From: Streptosporangiaceae bacterium
Lineage (GTDB): Bacteria > Actinomycetota > Actinomycetes > Streptosporangiales > Streptosporangiaceae
NCBI GenBank assembly: GCA_030045215.1
Contig: JASIBJ010000531.1
Location: 1 to 11,345 of the forward strand
DNA: 11,345 nucleotides
Direction of reading: 5' to 3'
Every line of letters begins with the position of its first letter. The stretch's first letter is position 1. Below, one piece after another: positions 6,574 to 11,345 of the stretch. A program made the position numbers and the translations under genes. Below the pieces are notes generated by a model, which saw only the letters and a list, made by a program, of their open reading frames with translations, was not told the DNA's origin and searched no databases.

Positions 6574-7413
6574 ATGGCAGGAAGGCTCGAGGGCAAGGTA
6601 GCCCTGATCACTGGCGCTGCGCGTGGCCAGGGCCGCTCGCATGCCGCCGTGCTCGCCGGCGAGGGCGCAGACATCGTGGCGGTGGACCTGTGCGGTCCGG
6701 TCGGGAGCGTGGCCTATCCGCTTAGCACGCCCGACGACCTGGCGCAGACAGCCAAGCTGGTCACGGCCGCCGGCCGGCAGGTCGAGACGTTCGTGGGGGA
6801 CGTGCGGTCGTCGGCGGACATGCGCGCCGCGACCGAACTGGCGCTCAGTACCTTCGGGAAGATCGACATCGTCGTCGCCAACGCGGGCATCTGGACGCCC
6901 GGCTCGGTCTGGGAGATGGACGACCAGACCTGGGCTGACATGATCGACATCAACCTGACCGGGGTGTTCAACACAGTCCGCTTCGCGATCCCGCAGATGA
7001 TCGAGCGCAAGTCGGGCTCACTAGTGCTGATCAGCTCGACCTGCGGCGTGAAGGCCCTCGGCTGGATGCCGCACTACAACGCGGCCAAGCACGGCGTCAT
7101 GGGGCTGACCCGCTCACTCGCGCTTGACCTCGGGCCCTACTTCGTCCGCGCAAACGCGATCCTCCCCTCCACTGTCAACACGCCCATGATCCACAACGAC
7201 CCCTCCTACCGCATCTACCGGCCCGACCTGGAGAACCCCACGCGCGAGGAGGCGATGTCGGGCTTTTATGCGCACAACGCCATGCCGCTGCCCTACGTCG
7301 AGCCAGAGGACGTCAGCCAGGCGGTCCTCTTCCTCGCTTCCGATGCTTCCCGGTACGTCACGGGCGTCGGCCTCCCGGTTGACCTCGGCACCATCCAGAC
7401 CACATCGCGCTAG
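6574..7413 (+). CDS. Mycofactocin-coupled SDR family oxidoreductase (NAD-dependent alcohol dehydrogenase type)
   Basis: A 279-residue classical short-chain dehydrogenase. The cofactor motif TGAARGQG is at residues 13-20, and Asp38 at the end of strand 2 favours NAD over NADP. NAG is at 103-105. The catalytic tetrad Asn127, Ser155, Tyr168 and Lys172 is intact. Diagnostic for the mycofactocin-coupled group are GQGRSHA after the Gly-rich turn and the inserted loop with YPLSTPDDLAQTAKLV (about 48-63). Known members hold NAD(H) tightly and pass electrons to the peptide-derived redox cofactor mycofactocin, which must be made elsewhere in the genome; no mycofactocin biosynthesis gene lies in this window. 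ATG6574 is preferred over GTG6565 because AGGTGG (6563-6568) sits five bases ahead of it. It is the first gene of an operon with the permease (21 bases apart). The substrate alcohol is unknown. Confidence 0.9.
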   Translation: MAGRLEGKVALITGAARGQGRSHAAVLAGEGADIVAVDLCGPVGSVAYPLSTPDDLAQTAKLVTAAGRQVETFVGDVRSSADMRAATELALSTFGKIDIVVANAGIWTPGSVWEMDDQTWADMIDINLTGVFNTVRFAIPQMIERKSGSLVLISSTCGVKALGWMPHYNAAKHGVMGLTRSLALDLGPYFVRANAILPSTVNTPMIHNDPSYRIYRPDLENPTREEAMSGFYAHNAMPLPYVEPEDVSQAVLFLASDASRYVTGVGLPVDLGTIQTTSR

Positions 7414-7434
7414 CAGACCTGAGGGAGCACACAG

Positions 7435-8943
7435 ATGAGCGCACTCCCGCAAGACGCCACGGCCGACTCGGACAAGGTGAGCACACTCGCGAGCGAGAGC
7501 GTCGGATTCACCGAGGTCCTGTTCCAGTCGCTGACCTACATCAGCCCCGGCACCTCGCTGGCCCTGGTACTGCCGTTCGTGGTCGTGTTCGCCGGCGGCG
7601 CGCTGCCGCTGGTGGTGATCTTCATCTTCATCGGCTGCTTCAGCACAGCCTGGCTGCTCGGCGAGATGGCGGGCAAACTGCCCAGCTCAGGCGGGATCCT
7701 CACGTTCATCGCTAACGGCCTCGGGCCCAGCGTCGGCTTCATCGCCGGCTGGGTGTATGTCTTGTGCCTGCTCGCCGACGTTGCGGGCATCTACCTGCTG
7801 CTGGCCGGGTTCGTCGCGAACCAGCTGAATGCCAGCTGGCACTGGAACACCACGGCCGTGTGGGTAGTCATCACCATCGCCCTGGCCGCTTTCGTGACCT
7901 TCAACGGCCTGCGGCGGGCCAATCGCGGCACGCGGCTCGGCGCGATCCTTGGCACGATCGAGGTGCTCGTGTTCGCGATCCTGTCGATCTGGCTCATCTT
8001 TGCGGCCGGCGGCCACAACACCCTGCAGGTTTTCACCACGCACTTCGCCAACGGTCCCGGTTACCACGGGTTCTCCGGCATCATCGCCGCCGCGGTCCTG
8101 ACGATCCTCGCTTACCAGGGCTTCGAGAGCGCGGTCGTGCTCGGCGAGGAAGCCAAGCATCCCAGGGTCTCGGTGAAGTCGGGCATGCTGCTCGCGGTGG
8201 CCGGGATCCTCGTCTATTTCATCCTCGCTACCTACGCATCGACCGTCTATTTCGGGCCGGCGAAAATGACGTCGGGCTTCGCCACTTACGGCAACGGCGC
8301 GCCGTGGGACCAGCTGGCCCGCGACGTGTGGGGCGTGGGCTGGGTGATCGTCTTCCTGGCGATCGTGAACTCCGTCACGGCCTGCTGCAACGCCTGCAAC
8401 ATCACTACCACCAGGACGCTGTTCGCGATGTCTCGCGCGGGGGTGCTGCCCGACCAGCTCGCCGCGATCAACCGGCAGAAGGTACCGGGCCCGGCTCAAT
8501 GGCTGACCACCATCGCGGCGCTCGTGGCGGCGATCATCACGGCGGCGGTCTGGGGACCCGGCGTGGCAGCCGACTTCCTGCTGACCATCACCAGCGGCAT
8601 CATCATCGCGCTCTACATCGTGGCGGCGATCACGTGCGTGACGCTGTACTGGCGCCGCTACCGGAGCGAGTTCTCCTGGCTGCGCCACGGCGTGCCCGCG
8701 CTCTTGGTGGTCGTGTGCTTCGTCCCGGCGTTCCTTGCCACCTTCGGCATCAAGGCCTTCCGGTTCGTCACCCCGCTGGCCTGGCCGGAGACGCTCGTCG
8801 CGCCCATCGTGATCGCCTGGGTCGTCATCGGCATCGCTATCGCCGTCTACCTCATCCGCTCCCGCCAGCGAGGCGTGTCCGGCGTGCGCGATCTCTACGC
8901 CGAAGCCGAACCTGCCGCCGCTGGGGTGGGAACGGGTACCTGA
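7435..8943 (+). CDS. APC family amino acid/amine permease
   Basis: A 502-residue secondary transporter with twelve hydrophobic segments (near 27-50, 56-76, 94-125, 140-158, 173-190, 210-231, 248-270, 298-322, 355-376, 382-405, 418-438 and 450-472). This is the usual count and length for the amino acid-polyamine-organocation family. Family signatures are the Gly/Ser/Pro-rich first helix (YISPGTSLAL), the stretch GFESAVVLGEEAKHPRVSVK (about 229-248) after helix 6, and the cytoplasmic loop with RTLFAMSRAGVLPDQLA (about 325-341). It probably imports an amino acid, amine or related zwitterion by proton or sodium symport. The ATG has GAGGGAG (7421-7427) seven bases upstream. It follows the SDR by 21 bases in the same operon and faces the amidohydrolase gene end to end with 27 bases between. 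It most likely brings in the compound that the neighbouring hydrolases or SDR handle. Exact substrate not readable. Confidence 0.9.
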   Translation: MSALPQDATADSDKVSTLASESVGFTEVLFQSLTYISPGTSLALVLPFVVVFAGGALPLVVIFIFIGCFSTAWLLGEMAGKLPSSGGILTFIANGLGPSVGFIAGWVYVLCLLADVAGIYLLLAGFVANQLNASWHWNTTAVWVVITIALAAFVTFNGLRRANRGTRLGAILGTIEVLVFAILSIWLIFAAGGHNTLQVFTTHFANGPGYHGFSGIIAAAVLTILAYQGFESAVVLGEEAKHPRVSVKSGMLLAVAGILVYFILATYASTVYFGPAKMTSGFATYGNGAPWDQLARDVWGVGWVIVFLAIVNSVTACCNACNITTTRTLFAMSRAGVLPDQLAAINRQKVPGPAQWLTTIAALVAAIITAAVWGPGVAADFLLTITSGIIIALYIVAAITCVTLYWRRYRSEFSWLRHGVPALLVVVCFVPAFLATFGIKAFRFVTPLAWPETLVAPIVIAWVVIGIAIAVYLIRSRQRGVSGVRDLYAEAEPAAAGVGTGT

Positions 8944-8970
8944 CACCGGCAGCAGGCGTCCCGGGGCGGG

Positions 8971-10200
8971 CTATGCGAGTGTCTTGACGAAGCGGCCGAA
9001 GGTCATGACCGCGCGAGGCGCGGCCAGGACGCTCCACTCTTCGAGCGGGTTGCCCTCGGTGAAGATCAGGTCGGCGGCCGCACCCGGCTCGGGCGCGGTC
9101 GCGTCGCCCAGCCCGTTGAGGGCCCGGCCGCCGGTCGTGGCGGCATGCAGGACCTGGAGCGGGGTCAGCCCGGCTTGCTGGAGCAGCAGGAGCTCGGCAT
9201 GCAACCGCGGGCCGATCGGGTTGAGGTCAGCTCCGGTGGCGATCCGTACCCCGGCCTCGGCGCAGGCCAGCATGGCCTCGGCGTGCCGGGCCGCCGAGCT
9301 GTGGGCGCGGAGCCGGGCGTGGTCGGGCCAGCCGTCGGCCAGCATCATCTCCTGGTCGTGGGTGACGCCGATAGTGGGCACCAGCCAGGTGCCGGCCGCG
9401 GCCATCGCAGCGGCTGCCCTCTCGTCCAGGGCGTAGCCGTGCTCCACCGAGCGGCCGCCGGCCTGCGCGAAGCGCTCGGCCACCCGCGCGCTGCCGCAGT
9501 GGGCGGCCACGGGGATACCGCGCCGGGTCGCGATGTCCAGCACTGCGTCGAGCTCGTCGTCGGTGAGCTGCGCGTCCTCCACCGTCTCGTGAGCACTGTA
9601 CAGGCCACCGGTCAGCATGACCTTGATCCAGTGGACGCCCTGCTCGATGAGCGAGCGGGCCGCGCGCCGCATCTCGGCCGGGCCGTCGGCGGCGATCTCC
9701 CACTCGACCTCAATCGCGCGGCGGGGGAACGCGGTACCGTGCCCGCCGGTCGTCCGGATGCCCGCGCCAGCGCAGCGCAGCCGCGGTCCGGCGTACTGAC
9801 CGGCCTCGAATGCGCGGGACCAGGCCAGGTCCACCCGGCTCGCCTCGGCGGTCGCGCGCACGCCGGTGATCCCGATCTGCGCGGCCGCCATCAGGTTGTG
9901 GCCGGCTCGCACCGCCCACTCGGCCGGCCCTTCGAAGTAGCCCTGACCGGACGGGTCGTACATGAGGCTGCCAGGATGCGCGTGGCAGTCCCACAGGCCG
10001 AAGAGCACCGTCAGGCCGGCGGCGTCTACCTCGGTCGCGTCGGGCACGTCCTTGACGGGAACGATGAGTCCCCCGGCGACGCCGATGTCTCGCCGCGCGG
10101 TGTCGCCCGTCCCGACGTCCAGGACGTCGGCGCCGCGGATGATCCACTCGCCGTCGGCCACCAGTGGCGGAGCGGCGCCGACATGCATCCCGGTCGTCAC
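8971..10200 (-). CDS. Amidohydrolase superfamily protein, prolidase / imidazolonepropionase-like
   Basis: A 409-residue cytoplasmic metal-dependent hydrolase. A small beta-sandwich part (about 14-65 and again near the C-terminus) frames the TIM barrel. A full binuclear ligand set is visible: His73 and His75 (DCHAHPG), Lys193 (IKVMLTGGL, presumably carboxylated), His234 (AAHCGS), His254 (VEHGYAL) and Asp325 (TGADLN). The TGGHG motif at 151-155 is typical of the group that includes microbial Xaa-Pro/Xaa-Arg dipeptidases of this superfamily. The usual PGLID before HxH is changed to FGLWD. The GTG at 10200 is chosen because GGAGG (complement of 10207-10211) lies six bases upstream. It follows the M24 peptidase gene by 64 bases on the same strand, probably in one operon. 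The likely reaction is hydrolysis of an amide bond in a dipeptide or N-acyl amino acid. Imidazolone or other cyclic amides are alternatives. Confidence 0.88.
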   Translation of the reverse strand: MTTGMHVGAAPPLVADGEWIIRGADVLDVGTGDTARRDIGVAGGLIVPVKDVPDATEVDAAGLTVLFGLWDCHAHPGSLMYDPSGQGYFEGPAEWAVRAGHNLMAAAQIGITGVRATAEASRVDLAWSRAFEAGQYAGPRLRCAGAGIRTTGGHGTAFPRRAIEVEWEIAADGPAEMRRAARSLIEQGVHWIKVMLTGGLYSAHETVEDAQLTDDELDAVLDIATRRGIPVAAHCGSARVAERFAQAGGRSVEHGYALDERAAAAMAAAGTWLVPTIGVTHDQEMMLADGWPDHARLRAHSSAARHAEAMLACAEAGVRIATGADLNPIGPRLHAELLLLQQAGLTPLQVLHAATTGGRALNGLGDATAPEPGAAADLIFTEGNPLEEWSVLAAPRAVMTFGRFVKTLA

Positions 10201-10264
10201 CTGGCACCTCCGTTGCCGTACTGCCGCGCTGTACCCTGTCGGTCCCCGGCGCAGCGAGGCCCTT

Positions 10265-11345
10265 TCACTCTTGCTCGACCATGTCGATTGGATACTCGCT
10301 CAGCTTCCGGCCCCCGCCTTCCTCGCACACCACGACGTCCTCAACCCGGGCGCCGTAATGACCCGGCCGGAACACCGAAGGCTCGATCGTGAAGGTCATG
10401 CCGGCTTCCAGCGGGGTGTCGTCCTCCTCCGAGATGAACGGCTTCTCGTGCACGTCCAGGCCGATGCCGTGCCCGGTCCGGTGCCGGAACCAGTCGCCCA
10501 GACCGGCGTCCACGATCACCTGCCGGGTGGCGGCGTGCACGGCCGACGCGGGCACGCCGGGGCGGGCAGCGCGGATGCCCGCGGCCTGCGCTTCCATCAC
10601 GGTGTCGTAGACGCGGCGGAACTCAGCCGACGCCTGGCCGACGTGCACGGTCCGGCCGAAGTCAGAGCAGTAGCCGTCGACTTCGGCGCCGAAGTCGAAG
10701 GACACGCCGACGCCCGGCTCGACCGGCCCGGCCGAGATCCGCACGGTCGCGTCTCGCTCCGTCGCCGGTCCCATGCTCCAGACGCCGGTGTCGAACGAGG
10801 GCGCCCTGGTCCCCATCAGGCCCATCCGGTAGTTGATGTCGCGGGCCAGCTCGAGTTCCAGAACTCCGGCGGTGACCTCAGGCGTCACCTCTCCCATCAC
10901 CTGGGTGGCGATGCGGCTGGCGCCCGCCATGGCCGCGAGCTCCTCGGGGCTCTTCACCCGGCGCATGAGGTTGATCAGCGTGCTCGCGCTGCCGAGCGCA
11001 GCACCCGGCAGCGCCGACTGAAGCTGCAGAATCGTGTCGGCCCAGGTCCGCGCGCCGACGCCGATCCGGCGGACCGGGCCGAAGGACGTCGCGACGCGGC
11101 CGAAGATCGCCTCGCCGTCATCGCGCTCATTCACCAGGACCACCTCGCCGGTGATCCCCTCAGGCAGGTCGAACTCCTTCACCATCCGCGGCAGCACGAA
11201 CACGGGATCCCGGCCGGGGGAGAGGAAGGCTCCGGTGACCCAGCTGTGCGCGTACTCGATGTTGCCGAACGTCAGCACCCGGCGGCGCAGGCCAGTGAGG
11301 TACTCCAAGTCCGCCGATACCGGCAGGAACGCGAGGTCGGTGCCG
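10265..11345 (-). CDS. M24 family metallopeptidase (Xaa-Pro peptidase / creatinase fold), 5' end cut off by the window
   Basis: About 359 residues are visible. The frame stays open through the right edge, and the residues ahead of the TTG at 11308 (LPVSADLEYLTGLR) match the usual N-terminal strand of the family. That TTG is therefore internal, and perhaps 15-40 residues are missing. A creatinase-type N-terminal domain is followed by the pita-bread catalytic domain. The five metal ligands of active Xaa-Pro peptidases are present: Asp (10694-10696, FDFG), Asp (10661-10663, SDFGRT), His (10469-10471, TGHGIG), Glu (10382-10384, TIEPSVF) and Glu (10341-10343, RVEDVVV). It is thus a metal-dependent enzyme rather than a metal-free creatinase. 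An Xaa-Pro dipeptidase or aminopeptidase is most likely; an ectoine-hydrolase-like role is possible because that enzyme shares the fold. It lies upstream of the amidohydrolase on the same strand, probably in one operon. Confidence 0.88.
   Translation of the reverse strand, partial: GTDLAFLPVSADLEYLTGLRRRVLTFGNIEYAHSWVTGAFLSPGRDPVFVLPRMVKEFDLPEGITGEVVLVNERDDGEAIFGRVATSFGPVRRIGVGARTWADTILQLQSALPGAALGSASTLINLMRRVKSPEELAAMAGASRIATQVMGEVTPEVTAGVLELELARDINYRMGLMGTRAPSFDTGVWSMGPATERDATVRISAGPVEPGVGVSFDFGAEVDGYCSDFGRTVHVGQASAEFRRVYDTVMEAQAAGIRAARPGVPASAVHAATRQVIVDAGLGDWFRHRTGHGIGLDVHEKPFISEEDDTPLEAGMTFTIEPSVFRPGHYGARVEDVVVCEEGGGRKLSEYPIDMVEQE

Noticed and set aside
7687..8946. Long minus-strand open frame (419 codons) opposite the permease gene
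   Set aside because: Its translation is dominated by Arg, Asp, Gly, Glu and His with no recognisable domain. It is the antisense shadow of a clear twelve-helix permease in GC-rich DNA.
8944..8970. Terminator search between the convergent permease and amidohydrolase genes
   Set aside because: The 27-base gap contains no convincing stem-loop or T-tract.
9145..10392. Long plus-strand open frame (415 codons) opposite the amidohydrolase gene
   Set aside because: Composition is low-complexity Gly/Arg/Ala/His, and the minus strand carries a full set of amidohydrolase metal ligands. A GC-bias shadow.

Overview
The window is GC-rich throughout. It carries tightly packed genes, GTG and TTG starts, a likely leaderless gene, and a short-chain dehydrogenase of the mycofactocin-coupled kind. 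Together these point to a high-GC actinobacterium. The genus cannot be fixed from the sequence. No rRNA, tRNA, CRISPR array, insertion sequence or integrase was seen.

Left part (1-3409, + strand): the 3' portion of a two-module VOC (glyoxalase/extradiol dioxygenase fold) protein overlaps by one base an 874-residue MalT/LAL-type LuxR regulator. The regulator has an N-terminal P-loop ATPase, a long helical repeat region and a C-terminal LuxR helix-turn-helix.

Middle part (3410-5437, + strand): an AT-rich island holds two phased copies of the dyad TATCG-N5-CGATA, laid over a good sigma70-like promoter. It precedes a one-base-overlapping pair: a four-helix DUF2975-type membrane protein and a small YozG-like XRE regulator. 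This looks like a self-regulated membrane-protein/repressor module. Next comes a probably leaderless gene for a six-helix membrane protein of unknown function, with a striking set of His and acidic residues in or near its membrane segments.

Right part (5516-11345): this looks like a catabolic locus. An IclR regulator (-) is divergent from a mycofactocin-coupled SDR and an APC-family amino-acid/amine permease (+). Converging on these are an M24 (Xaa-Pro peptidase/creatinase-fold) metallopeptidase, cut by the right edge, and a prolidase-type binuclear amidohydrolase (-). The inferred theme is import of an amino-acid or peptide-like compound, hydrolysis of its amide bonds, and oxidation of an alcohol, under IclR control. 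The IclR-SDR intergenic region contains two separate inverted repeats, each placed at one of the two divergent promoters. The substrate is unknown.

The most unusual items are the phased operator array at 3415-3447, the unknown His/Asp-rich membrane protein, and the combination of enzymes in the catabolic locus.
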